Source: Clostridia bacterium
GTDB lineage: Bacteria > Bacillota > Clostridia > CAKSNL01 > HGM11501
Direction of reading: 5' to 3'
DNA: 45,857 bases
Assembly (NCBI GenBank): GCA_017411325.1
Contig: JAFQQJ010000012.1
Coordinates: 1 to 45,857 of the forward strand
The notes beneath the pieces are model-generated. The model did not search any database. It saw only the letters and a program-made list of their open reading frames with translations, and was not told where the DNA came from. The translations under genes were made by a program, and so were the position numbers. Positions 23,867 through 31,902 of the stretch are shown in pieces. Positions within the stretch are counted from its first letter, which is position 1. Each line of letters starts with the position of its first letter.

Positions 23867-24020
23867 GGGTACATTATCAGCAGAAAATAGCCTGCTCAGC
23901 GGGCAAGAATGCCGCTTATAAGCCGAAGAGGGGCATAGAACCTCATAAGACGATGCTCCTTATGGATAAATCTCCCAAAACCGCATACCCTGAGGAATAT
24001 CTCCCTAAGGCTTACCTTTT
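23867..24020 (-). ncRNA. Candidate structured RNA between upp and its terminator
   Basis: The minus strand shows nested pairings from outside in: GGTA 24016-24013 with TACC 23871-23868; AGCCT 24012-24008 with AGGCT 23893-23889; CTCAG 23994-23990 with CTGAG 23899-23895; ATGC 23986-23983 with GCAT 23912-23909. Inside is a hairpin CATAAG/CTTATG (23964-23959 with 23949-23944). The rod with internal loops, about 155 nt, and the terminal terminator recall 6S RNA, but I cannot match a known family. It might also be a long 3' UTR or an orphaned leader. Confidence 0.4.
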
Positions 24021-24021
24021 A

Positions 24022-24648
24022 TTATAATGTACCAAACAATCTGTCGCCGGCATCACCAAGGCCGGGAACGATGTAGCAATGGTCGTTAAGCTTTTCATCC
24101 AGTGAGCCGATGAATACATCAACATCGGGATGAGCCTCTGTAAGCACTTTTACGCCTTCGGGAGCAGCTATCAGACACATAAACTTGATGTTCTTTGCTC
24201 CGCGTGCCTTTAAGAAATCAATTGCGGCAACTGCGCTTCCGCCCGTTGCAAGCATGGGATCAACAACGATTGAGGTTCGCTCCTCAATCTCTGTGGGAAG
24301 CTTACAGTAATATTCAACGGGCTTGTGGGTTTCGGGATCTCTGTAAAGACCGATGTGTCCCACCTTGGCAGAGGGGAACAGGCTTAAAAGAGCGTCAACC
24401 ATACCAAGTCCTGCGCGGAGTATCGGAATAACTGCAATATCCTTTGTTACCTCTTTTCCCATAGTTTTGGTAAGGGGTGTTTCAACCTCGATATCGCGAA
24501 GAGGAATATCTCTCGTCGATTCGTAACCCATTAAGAGTGCAATTTCATTGGCAAGAGCTCTGAATTCCTTTACGGGAGTATCTTTGCTTCTGAGTATTGT
24601 GATTTTGTGCTGAATAAGGGGATGATCCATTACAACTACTTTGCTCAT
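24022..24648 (-). CDS. upp: Uracil phosphoribosyltransferase
   Basis: 208 aa from the ATG at 24648 (AAGGA 9 bases upstream); a longer frame from 24702 overlaps the preceding SLH gene. Converts uracil and PRPP to UMP in pyrimidine salvage. The PRPP loop [20 protein letters not shown], uracil-binding [12 protein letters not shown] end and [10 protein letters not shown] are intact. Starts 28 bases after the SLH gene, so it is probably the last gene of the soj-parB transcript. Confidence 0.95.
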   Translation of the reverse strand: MSKVVVMDHPLIQHKITILRSKDTPVKEFRALANEIALLMGYESTRDIPLRDIEVETPLTKTMGKEVTKDIAVIPILRAGLGMVDALLSLFPSAKVGHIGLYRDPETHKPVEYYCKLPTEIEERTSIVVDPMLATGGSAVAAIDFLKARGAKNIKFMCLIAAPEGVKVLTEAHPDVDVFIGSLDEKLNDHCYIVPGLGDAGDRLFGTL

Positions 24649-24676
24649 TTTCTTTTGTCCTTTCTCTTTTTTATTT

Positions 24677-26032
24677 TTATCCTGCATAATTGAGGCCTTC
24701 AAGGTAATAGTAAATCGGCTCTCCGCCTAAAAGGCCGTCATTCTGTACATATATCCAGCCGGAATCTCCGCTTCCTGTTTCGATGTAAAGCCAGTTTTTA
24801 AGGTCTGTCTTTACAATTTTTCCGGCATATCCTTCACTTAATACTATTGCGGGATGGTCTGCATCCTCGAAATCTGACTTAAGCTCGTGTGCCACAACAA
24901 AATCAGAATAGCTGCCTATGGTATAAAACTCTTCTGCAGCAGGAACGAGCCGTCCCTTTTCGTTTTCCCTGAACTGTTTTCTTAAAAGCATTGTATGAAC
25001 AAACTGTTCTCCGATATTTCCTGTAAGTGTACCGTCCGCATTTACAGCAAGCGCACCCCATTCGTCACCGATAGGAGTTGAATCTGTCCTTAAGGAAAGA
25101 CCTCCGACACTCTCAATATAGCCCATAAGGTAAATTTCTTTACCGGTATATCTGTAAATCGCCAGAGCACCGGAGCCGTAAAAGCTCTCCGCCACCGCCA
25201 GCTCCATAAAGCTGTCGGCTTTATTTATATCTATAAGATAATATCTGTTGTCGGAAACAGTTGTAATACCGCCAATAACCGAGGATTCACCGATTGTTAC
25301 GGCATAACGCTCACCGTCGGATAAAATTTTAACCGATTCAGGCACCGAATCAAGATTCAGGTCCTTTTCAATTGACTTTACCTCTTCCGGTAATTCTGAA
25401 AGTATAGCTTTGTCATTGAAATCTTCAGCTCTTTTAAGCATTACCGCAGCCTGAGCACGGGTAAGCCCCTGCCCGGGCCCGAAGCTTCCGTCGGGGAAGC
25501 CCGTAACAAGGCCGTTTTCATACGCCGCTCCCACAAGTCCGGGCTTTCCTATAAGGTCGTTGTCCGAAAAATTGCAGATTCCCTCTGAAAGATTCAATGC
25601 CCTTGCAATCCACACGGCAGCCTCTTCTCTTGTTATGTCCTTCACAGGCTCAAAATTATCGCCGTATTCCTCCGGCAGAATAATGCTTCCAACAGCTTCT
25701 CTTATATAGAAATAAGACCAGCGCCCCGTATCAACATCACCAAAGGGAGATTTTTCGTACAAAAGCTCACTCATATTCGGCTTTTCATAGGCAATACGCT
25801 CGTTTGCACTGTCCGATGTGGCAATCATAAGCATTTTAAGAAACTGCTCTCTAGTCACAAAGTCATCGGGCGCAAAGCTTCCGTCGCCCATACCGCTTAT
25901 TATACCTTCTCTTGCAAGAAATTCGATATATTCCGTCGCCCAGTGCCCTTCAGTATCAGGAAACATTGCCCCGTGGCACACCATTCCCGAAAGCAGAAAA
26001 AACACCGTCAAAAAAACCAGTAACCTTTTCAT
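24677..26032 (-). CDS. Exported protein with three SLH repeats and a C-terminal SH3-like region
   Basis: 451 aa. Signal peptide at 1-21. Three SLH repeats: about 24-66 ([20 protein letters not shown]), 95-140 ([20 protein letters not shown]) and 155-200 ([20 protein letters not shown]). The middle (230-390) has no recognised domain. The last 50 residues ([20 protein letters not shown], then DSGWIYVQN) resemble an SH3-type binding module. It is anchored to cell-wall polymer. Only 12 bases after parB, so it is in the segregation operon, an unusual location. Confidence 0.75.
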   Translation of the reverse strand: MKRLLVFLTVFFLLSGMVCHGAMFPDTEGHWATEYIEFLAREGIISGMGDGSFAPDDFVTREQFLKMLMIATSDSANERIAYEKPNMSELLYEKSPFGDVDTGRWSYFYIREAVGSIILPEEYGDNFEPVKDITREEAAVWIARALNLSEGICNFSDNDLIGKPGLVGAAYENGLVTGFPDGSFGPGQGLTRAQAAVMLKRAEDFNDKAILSELPEEVKSIEKDLNLDSVPESVKILSDGERYAVTIGESSVIGGITTVSDNRYYLIDINKADSFMELAVAESFYGSGALAIYRYTGKEIYLMGYIESVGGLSLRTDSTPIGDEWGALAVNADGTLTGNIGEQFVHTMLLRKQFRENEKGRLVPAAEEFYTIGSYSDFVVAHELKSDFEDADHPAIVLSEGYAGKIVKTDLKNWLYIETGSGDSGWIYVQNDGLLGGEPIYYYLEGLNYAG

Positions 26033-26044
26033 AATTTACCTCTT

Positions 26045-26920
26045 TCAGCCCTTATATTTCTTGAGATAGGAGAGTATTGTTTCAAGCTGCTCCTTATCAT
26101 AATACTCTATTTCTATTTTTCCGCCTTTTTTCTTCTCGTCCAGTAAAATTCTTGTTCCCCAGGCTTCGGACAGGCTCTTTTCAAGATCCATAACCTCGGG
26201 AGATTTTCTCTTTATCTTTTTTTCTTTCTTCGCATCTTTCTCTTCATTAATATATGCTGCCCATTTCTCTGCCATTCTTACCGAAAGATCCTCTGAAACG
26301 ATTTTTTCCGCCAGAAATTCACGTTTTTTCTCATCTTTCACCAATAAAATGGCTTTTGCATGGCCTCCGGTTAAAGCCTTCTCCTCCAAAAGCTTTAATA
26401 TTTTATCGGAAAGCGCCAGAAGTCTTAAAGCATTTGCCACGGCACTTCTGCTTTTTCCGACTTTTTTGCTTACATCTTCCTGAGTAAGTCCGTGTTCTTC
26501 CATTAATTTTTTGTAACCGAGAGCTTCTTCAACAGGATTAAGGTCAGAACGCTGAAGATTTTCGATTAACGCCACCGAAAGCTCTTCTTCCGGAGTGAAT
26601 TCCACAATTCTCACCGGAACTTCAGTAAGTCCCGCCATTTTAGCGGCTCTCCAGCGGCGTTCACCCGCAATTATGGAATAAAAGCCGTTTCCTTCGTCCT
26701 TTACGGTGATGGGCTGAATAATTCCATACTCCTTTATTGATTCGGAAAGTGCCAGAAGCTCATCCTCGTCAAAGGTTTTTCGCGGCTGCTTGCGGTTGGG
26801 TTCCACATAGGAAAGCTTAACCTTTACAAATTCTTTATTTTCTTCTGTAATAACAACTTCTTTTTCTTCTTCAAGAGGAATGAGCGCACCGAGCCCTCTT
26901 CCAAGTCCCTTTTTTGCCAT
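26045..26920 (-). CDS. parB: Chromosome partitioning protein ParB (Spo0J)
   Basis: 291 aa. Begins MAKKGLGRGLGALIP, the ParB hallmark that stimulates ParA ATPase. CTPase/clamp motifs GERRWRAAK and ENLQRSDLNPVEEA, HTH about 135-165 (LTQEDVSKKVGKSRSAVANA), and C-terminal dimer domain. Binds parS; two sites lie at 27809 and 28280. Follows soj by 10 bases. Confidence 0.93.
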   Translation of the reverse strand: MAKKGLGRGLGALIPLEEEKEVVITEENKEFVKVKLSYVEPNRKQPRKTFDEDELLALSESIKEYGIIQPITVKDEGNGFYSIIAGERRWRAAKMAGLTEVPVRIVEFTPEEELSVALIENLQRSDLNPVEEALGYKKLMEEHGLTQEDVSKKVGKSRSAVANALRLLALSDKILKLLEEKALTGGHAKAILLVKDEKKREFLAEKIVSEDLSVRMAEKWAAYINEEKDAKKEKKIKRKSPEVMDLEKSLSEAWGTRILLDEKKKGGKIEIEYYDKEQLETILSYLKKYKG

Positions 26921-26930
26921 AAGAATACTC

Positions 26931-27695
26931 CTATCTTTGTTTCTTTATAAATTCTTTTGCAAGGTCACGGTAGCTTTCTGCACCTTTGGAACGTGAATCA
27001 TAGGAAAGCACCGCTTCTCCGAAGCCGGGGGCCTCCGAAAGCCTTATATTACGGGGGATTACCGTTGCATAAACCTTATCCTTAAAGAATTTCTTAACCT
27101 CGTCCGCAACCTGCAGGCAGAGATTTGCCCGTCCGTTGAACATTGTAAGAAGAACGCCTTCAAAATCAAGCTCGGGGTTCAGGCTCTTTCTTACTCTTTT
27201 TACGGTTCCTGTCAACAAAGCCAATCCTTCAAGTGCATAAAATTCGCACTGAATGGGAACAAGCACTCTGTCCGCGGCAGAAAGCGCGTTAAGCGTTACA
27301 AGCCCCAGAGACGGGGGGCAGTCTATAAAAATAAAATCATAGCTGTCTTTGATTTTCGCCACTGCCTTTTTCAGGCGGAATGCTCTGTCTTCTGCCTCTA
27401 CCAGCTCTATTTCTGCGCCCGAAAGTTCCACATTAGAGGGACAAAGATCCAGATTTTTATATCTTGTATGTATTATCGCTTCATTTATATCAATTTCATC
27501 TATAATTACTTCATATAAAGTTTTTTCATCCTTATCACACCGGCAGCCAAGTCCGCTTGTGGCATTTCCCTGGGCATCGGAGTCAATAAGAAGTACCTTC
27601 TTGCCGCATTCAGCCAGTGCCGCACTCAAGTTGACCGCAGTTGTTGTTTTACCAACTCCGCCCTTCTGATTGGCAAGAGCAATTATCTTACCCAT
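26931..27695 (-). CDS. soj: Chromosome partitioning ATPase ParA (Soj)
   Basis: 254 aa. Deviant Walker A KGGVGKTT (11-18), ATPase motifs DSDAQGNAT and IFIDCPPSLG. Works with ParB to move or sort origins and, in Bacillus, to regulate DnaA. First gene of soj-parB-SLH-upp. Promoter at 27729-27757; parS 1 is about 50 bp farther upstream. Confidence 0.94.
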   Translation of the reverse strand: MGKIIALANQKGGVGKTTTAVNLSAALAECGKKVLLIDSDAQGNATSGLGCRCDKDEKTLYEVIIDEIDINEAIIHTRYKNLDLCPSNVELSGAEIELVEAEDRAFRLKKAVAKIKDSYDFIFIDCPPSLGLVTLNALSAADRVLVPIQCEFYALEGLALLTGTVKRVRKSLNPELDFEGVLLTMFNGRANLCLQVADEVKKFFKDKVYATVIPRNIRLSEAPGFGEAVLSYDSRSKGAESYRDLAKEFIKKQR

Positions 27696-27728
27696 AACTA
27701 ACCTCTTTTCTGCTTAATCATTAAACAC

Positions 27729-27757
27729 AGTATACCACACAGAAAATAAAAAAGCAA
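27729..27757 (-). promoter_or_regulatory. Promoter of soj
   Basis: On the minus strand TTGCTT (27757-27752), 17-base spacer, extended -10 TGG-TATACT (27734-27729). Confidence 0.6.
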
Positions 27758-27801
27758 TTAAAATATAAAATTGTATCTGTTTTGTAATATTAGGAAGGGA
27801 A

Positions 27802-27831
27802 GTGCTAATGTTTCACGTGAAACATTAGCAC
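27802..27831. promoter_or_regulatory. parS site 1 inside a 30-bp perfect palindrome
   Basis: TGTTTCACGTGAAACA at 27809-27824 is the exact consensus parS. Symmetry continues seven bases on each side (GTGCTAA / TTAGCAC). Confidence 0.95.
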
Positions 27832-27834
27832 AAA

Positions 27835-28022
27835 TTTTCAACAAAGAAAATTTGTGCGAAGCTTTCCCGAAGCCGTGTGCAGCATCGGCAACAGAGCCGA
27901 TGCGAAACAAGGTAGTCGAGGCAAAATCCAACAAGGATTTTCCGAGAATAAGAGAAGGCAATAAGCCTTCTCGCCGTTGAAGCGGAGGGAAAGCAAACGA
28001 AAAACGCAAACAAGCGTTTTTT
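27835..28022. repeat. 188-bp hairpin-rich repeat, copy 1
   Basis: Matches copy 2 (28056-28243) at 180 of 188 positions with no gap. Elements in order: hairpin with loop AACAAA at the left edge (here extended to a 12-bp stem by 27828-27834); outer stem GCTTTCCC (27861-27868) with GGGAAAGC (27987-27994), enclosing hairpins GCATCGGC/GCCGATGC (27882-27903), AAAATCC/GGATTTT (27923-27941) and GAGAAGGC/GCCTTCTC (27952-27972); last AAAACGC/GCGTTTT (28001-28020) followed by TT, a terminator. Loops on the plus strand are AACAGA, AACAA, AATAA, AAACAA. The design suggests a plus-strand structured RNA or a mobile palindromic repeat. No protein is supported. Confidence 0.85.
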
Positions 28023-28055
28023 CGCAAAGTGCAAACCCAGTAGAGGACACTTACC

Positions 28056-28243
28056 TTTTCAACAAAGAAAATTTGTGCGAGGCTTTCCCGAAGACGTGTG
28101 TAGCATCGGCAACAGAGCCGTTGCGAAACAAGGCAGTCGAGGCAAAATCCAACAAGGATTTTCCGAGAATGAGAGAAGGCAATAAGCCTTCTCGCCGTTG
28201 AAGCGGAGGGAAAGCAAATGAAAAACGCGAACAAGCGTTTTTT
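28056..28243. repeat. 188-bp hairpin-rich repeat, copy 2
   Basis: Direct tandem copy, 221 bp downstream of copy 1, separated by 33 unrelated bases. Eight substitutions; most fall in loops or linkers, one (T for A in the GCCGTTGC arm) breaks one pair. The left-edge hairpin is shortened because the flank differs. Same outer stem, three inner hairpins and terminator hairpin. Confidence 0.85.
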
Positions 28244-28268
28244 AAAGCACCGCTTCAGTTTAAAACGC

Positions 28269-28306
28269 ATACCCCCAAATGTTTCACGTGAAACATTTGG
28301 GGGTAT
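28269..28306. promoter_or_regulatory. parS site 2 inside a 38-bp perfect palindrome
   Basis: TGTTTCACGTGAAACA at 28280-28295. Symmetry extends eleven bases on each side, with arms ATACCCCCAAA / TTTGGGGGTAT that differ from those at site 1. Confidence 0.95.
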
Positions 28307-28340
28307 AACAAAAAGGGGTATAAAAATGGATTTGGTGGGC

Positions 28341-29156
28341 TTATTTGGCAATACAGATGACATATTTCACTTTTTCTTCGTCCTCTGTTTGTTCTATTTC
28401 CGTTTCAACTCCTGCCTTATTGAGTATTCCTATGGTTTTATTCATCGTGCTGCAGAAAACTCTCTGTCTTTTTATACTTTCCGAAAGGCTTGTCTTAAAT
28501 GAGCGAAAGCGTCTGCTTTCCGCATCTCCCGATGCCATTTTATCAATCAGCTTTTCAGCCTTCGCCACGGTAAGGTTTCTTTCAACAATCAATTTGATGG
28601 CTTTTTCTCTTACCTTTTTATTCGGCAGCTTCAAAAGTGCTCTGGCATGTCTTTCCGTAAGGTGAGCATCAAACACACTCTGTCTCGTTTCCTCATCAAG
28701 CTTTAAGAGCCTTACTTTGTTTGCAATTGTGCTTTGACTTTTTCCAAGTTTTTCTGAAAGCTCTTCCTGCGTCATATCATATTCATTCATCAGTTTAAGA
28801 TATCCTTCGGCCTCTTCAAAAAAGGTTAAATCCTTTCTCTGAAGATTCTCTAAAAGAGCAATTGCCGCACTTTTTTCCTCGGAAACATCAATAATTATTG
28901 CGGGGATAGTCTTTTTCTTTGCCATACAGCTCGCACGGTATCTTCGCTCTCCTGCAATTATGATAAAGCGGCCGTCACTCTTCTTCTTGACGGTAATAGG
29001 TTGAATTACTCCATACTCATCAATGGATTTTGCAAGCTCCGTCAATGATTCTATATCAAAAAAGCGCCTCGGCTGATCCGGATTCGGTTCAATTCTTCCC
29101 AAGGGTATGTCCGTCACCTTTTTTATCGGTTCTTCCATAAACACAGAACTGAACAT
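28341..29156 (-). CDS. noc: ParB-like nucleoid occlusion protein
   Basis: 271 aa ParB-fold protein. GERRYRASC, ENLQRKDLTFFEEAEGYLKL, and HTH about 130-160 (MTQEELSEKLGKSQSTIANK). Called Noc from position (between rsmG and soj, as in Bacillus) and because a separate ParB follows soj; it lacks the GLGRGL start of ParB. Noc prevents division over the nucleoid. No perfect Noc-binding site (ATTTCCCGGGAAAT) is in the window, and the amphipathic membrane helix is not obvious, so it could be a second ParB. AAAGGAG precedes the ATG at 29156. Confidence 0.75.
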   Translation of the reverse strand: MFSSVFMEEPIKKVTDIPLGRIEPNPDQPRRFFDIESLTELAKSIDEYGVIQPITVKKKSDGRFIIIAGERRYRASCMAKKKTIPAIIIDVSEEKSAAIALLENLQRKDLTFFEEAEGYLKLMNEYDMTQEELSEKLGKSQSTIANKVRLLKLDEETRQSVFDAHLTERHARALLKLPNKKVREKAIKLIVERNLTVAKAEKLIDKMASGDAESRRFRSFKTSLSESIKRQRVFCSTMNKTIGILNKAGVETEIEQTEDEEKVKYVICIAK

Positions 29157-29173
29157 AAAAAACTCCTTTCTTT

Positions 29174-29200
29174 GGCGGCACTCCGCAAAGCTGAGCCGCC
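29174..29200 (-). promoter_or_regulatory. Leader hairpin just before the noc ribosome binding site
   Basis: GGCGG and CCGCC arms with an inner CTC-GC/GC-GAG stem and TTT loop, ending 4 bases before the AAAGGAG. Confidence 0.4.
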
Positions 29201-29210
29201 GTTCATATGT

Positions 29211-29250
29211 AAAAAACCTTCCGACAGATATAATTCTATCAGAAGGTTTT
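29211..29250 (-). terminator. Terminator of mnmE-mnmG-rsmG
   Basis: Nine-base stem (29250-29242 with 29221-29213) extended by imperfect pairs, with TTTTTT on the minus strand. Noc lies beyond it. Confidence 0.7.
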
Positions 29251-29295
29251 GATTTTGTAAATTATATTCGTTCGTCAAATTAAGCCAATGAAGTG

Positions 29296-29997
29296 TCACT
29301 TAATGGGTTGTTTTGACGCTTTGCCCGCTTTTCTCGGATATTTTTGGGGCGTTTGCGATATCTTTTTGATATAAACTATGCTGTGAGTTATTTTTCCCGG
29401 CAAGTTAACCTCATAAACTTCGTCCACTTCACCGCCAAGAACGGCAATTGCTTCCCTTGCTTCTTCAATTTCTTCTTCGGGAGCCGGCCCTTTCAATGCT
29501 ATAAAAGCTCCTCCCACCCTGACTAAGGGGAGACACCACTCCGAAAGCACCGAAAGCGGAGCAACCGCACGGGCTGTAGCTATATCAAAGCTCTCTCTTA
29601 AAGTTTTATCCTGACCTGCTTCCTCTGCACGCATATGGATACACTCAAAATCAGAAAGCGAAAGCTCTTCTCCCACGGTTTTAAGAAAGTTTATCCTTTT
29701 ATTGAGGGAATCTATGGCTGTCAGGTGAATATCCCTTTTTCCTATTTTCAAGGGGAGACCGGGAAATCCCGCACCGCTTCCCACATCGGCAACCTTAGCC
29801 CCGTCGGGAATAAGCGAAAAGGCGAGGGGCGAGAGGCTGTCAAGATAATGCTTTATCTTAATTTCTTCTTCCTCCGTTATTGCCGTAAGATTCATAACCT
29901 CATTATATGAAAGGAGCAGGGAAGTATATTTATCGAAAAGCTCCTTTGCGTCAAGCGGAAGATTAATTCCCAGATTTTCGGCTTCTTTAACTAAAAT
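29296..29997 (-). CDS. rsmG: 16S rRNA (guanine527-N7)-methyltransferase, probable non-AUG start
   Basis: Methylates G527 of 16S rRNA with SAM. Motifs KVADVGSGAGFPGLPLKI and FDIATARAVAPL. The first in-frame ATG (29895) begins at MNLTAITEEE, but the family usually has about 35 more residues here, and the frame upstream encodes exactly such a sequence (ENLGINLPLDAKELFDKY, then SLLLSYNEV). This upstream part has no ATG, GTG or TTG. Candidates are CTG (30006), ATT (30003) and ATT (29997). AAAAGGGG (30014-30007) is 9 bases from the 29997 ATT, the best spacing, giving 233 aa. It would be coupled to the mnmG stop (30005-30003). C-terminus is basic. Confidence 0.85.
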   Translation of the reverse strand: MLVKEAENLGINLPLDAKELFDKYTSLLLSYNEVMNLTAITEEEEIKIKHYLDSLSPLAFSLIPDGAKVADVGSGAGFPGLPLKIGKRDIHLTAIDSLNKRINFLKTVGEELSLSDFECIHMRAEEAGQDKTLRESFDIATARAVAPLSVLSEWCLPLVRVGGAFIALKGPAPEEEIEEAREAIAVLGGEVDEVYEVNLPGKITHSIVYIKKISQTPQKYPRKAGKASKQPIK

Positions 29998-30002
29998 TTC
30001 AA

Positions 30003-31880
30003 TCAGCCCCTTTTCATCTGCTCAATGTAAATAAGTAAAACGGTGATATCCGCAGGGGAAACCCCTGATATTCTCGATGCCTGCCCAAAGTTTTCCGGAC
30101 GGTTTTTAGCAAGCTTTTCAGCCGCTTCTCTTTTCAGTCCCTTTACATCGGCATAATCGATATCAGAAGGAATCTTCTTGTTTTCCAGCTTTTTGAAGGC
30201 TTTTACCTGCTCAATCTGCATTTTTATATATCCGTCATACTTAACCGCCACATTTACTTCCTCTGTTATGTAATAGGGAAGGGATGGCCTTTTTTTATCA
30301 ATCGGAGCAAGAGCGAAATAGTCAAGCTCGGGCCTGCGGATAAGCTCTCCCAGCTTAAAGCCCGTGGTTAAGGACGTGCTTCCGTATTCTGACAAAAGAG
30401 CATTTACTTCAGCGGACGGAGGTATATTTTCGTGCTCTACACGGTCTATTTCCGCATTTACCGCTTCCTGCTTGGAAAGAAATTCCTTGTATCTTTCTTC
30501 GGATATAAGCCCTATTTTATAACCCTTTTCGGTTAAACGTATATCCGCATTGTCCTGACGGAGTAAAAGACGGTATTCTGCACGGGAAGTGAGCATTCTG
30601 TAGGGCTCCATAGTTCCCTTTATGGTTAAATCGTCTATTAAAACTCCGATATACGCCTCGGAACGGTCTAAGGTAAAGGGCTCTTCTCCCTTTATTTTAA
30701 GTGCAGCATTTATTCCCGCAATAAGTCCCTGGGCTGCTGCTTCCTCATAGCCGGAACTTCCGTTAAACTGTCCTGCTCCGTACAGACCTTCTATTTCCTT
30801 GAATTCCAAAGTTGCCTTAAGCTGTGTGGGGTCCAGGCAGTCATATTCAATGGCATAGGCATTTCGCTGAAGCTCTGCATTTTCAAGGCCTTTGATGGTT
30901 CTGTACATCTGAAGCTGAACCTCTGCAGGTAAGCTTGATGACATACCCTGTATGTATAACTCCTCGGTATTTAATCCCATAGGCTCAACAAAAATCTGAT
31001 GGCGCTCTTTATGGGCAAAGCGAACCACCTTATCCTCGATTGAAGGGCAGTATCTGGGGCCCGTACCTTCGATGGAATGGTTGAAAAGGGGTGCTCTGTC
31101 TATGTTATCCATTATAATTTTGTGGGTTTCGGGATTTGTGTAGGTTAAATAACACTCTACTTCGCTTTTTCTTGGATTTTTTGTTTCAAAGGAGAAGGGC
31201 AGGGGAGGATCCTTTTCCTCCTGAAGCTCCATCTTTGAAAAATCCACACTGCGGCGGTTAATTCTTGCAGGTGTTCCTGTTTTGAAACGGAGAAGCTTTA
31301 TTCCTTTATCAATGAGACATTTTGACAGGCTGTTTGCGGGCATCATACCGTCAGGTCCGCCCTCATACTGAAGCTCACCTATTACAATTTTTCCCTTAAG
31401 GTATGTACCGGTCGCTATAATACAGCTTTTTGTTTCGTAATATGCACCCATATTTGTCTTTACGCCGACAACCTTATTGCCGTCAAAGACAATCTCCGTA
31501 ACCTCAGCCTGCTTAAGTTCAAGATTTTCCTGAAGCTCAAGTGTCTGCTTCATTCTTTCACGGTAGCGCATACGGTCAATCTGCGCACGGAGGGAGTGAA
31601 CAGCAGGGCCTTTACCTAAATTAAGCATCTTTATCTGTATATAGGTTTCATCAGCCGCTTTACCCATTTCACCGCCAAGGGCATCAATTTCACGAACCAG
31701 GTGTCCCTTTGCCGTACCGCCTATATGGGGATTGCAGGGCATATTTGCAACGGCATCAAGGTTAACCGAAAAAATTACAACCTTCATGCCAAGCCTTGCT
31801 GCGGCAAGTGCCGCTTCACAGCCCGCGTGGCCTGCACCTATTATAACTACATCTACTTTACCCGCGTTAAAATATTCCAT
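30003..31880 (-). CDS. mnmG: tRNA uridine-5-carboxymethylaminomethyl modification enzyme, FAD subunit
   Basis: 625 aa. FAD Rossmann motif [15 protein letters not shown] near the start, [30 protein letters not shown] and [20 protein letters not shown] are all family blocks. With MnmE it installs the cmnm5 group on the wobble U34 of tRNAs. Transcribed with mnmE and rsmG in the order typical of the origin region. Confidence 0.96.
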   Translation of the reverse strand: MEYFNAGKVDVVIIGAGHAGCEAALAAARLGMKVVIFSVNLDAVANMPCNPHIGGTAKGHLVREIDALGGEMGKAADETYIQIKMLNLGKGPAVHSLRAQIDRMRYRERMKQTLELQENLELKQAEVTEIVFDGNKVVGVKTNMGAYYETKSCIIATGTYLKGKIVIGELQYEGGPDGMMPANSLSKCLIDKGIKLLRFKTGTPARINRRSVDFSKMELQEEKDPPLPFSFETKNPRKSEVECYLTYTNPETHKIIMDNIDRAPLFNHSIEGTGPRYCPSIEDKVVRFAHKERHQIFVEPMGLNTEELYIQGMSSSLPAEVQLQMYRTIKGLENAELQRNAYAIEYDCLDPTQLKATLEFKEIEGLYGAGQFNGSSGYEEAAAQGLIAGINAALKIKGEEPFTLDRSEAYIGVLIDDLTIKGTMEPYRMLTSRAEYRLLLRQDNADIRLTEKGYKIGLISEERYKEFLSKQEAVNAEIDRVEHENIPPSAEVNALLSEYGSTSLTTGFKLGELIRRPELDYFALAPIDKKRPSLPYYITEEVNVAVKYDGYIKMQIEQVKAFKKLENKKIPSDIDYADVKGLKREAAEKLAKNRPENFGQASRISGVSPADITVLLIYIEQMKRG

Positions 31881-31902
31881 GGTAATATCCTTTCAGAGGA
31901 AA

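Noticed and set aside
23867..24020. Firm annotation as 6S RNA
   Set aside because: Length and rod shape fit, but no conserved central-bubble sequence could be recognised by eye.
24649..24702. Extended N-terminus of upp
   Set aside because: Overlaps the SLH gene and lacks family similarity; [10 protein letters not shown] at 24648 is the standard Upp start.
27835..28243. CRISPR-like direct repeats
   Set aside because: Only two long copies with one 33-bp gap; no short regular repeat-spacer pattern and no cas genes.
27758..28363. Long overlapping minus-strand ORFs (up to 201 aa) through the tandem repeats
   Set aside because: They are repeats of themselves in different frames, rich in Cys/Leu/Arg, lack ribosome binding sites, and are explained by the hairpin units.
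28341..29156. Noc-binding sites to confirm noc
   Set aside because: No ATTTCCCGGGAAAT-like palindrome was seen in the window; the call rests on gene order.
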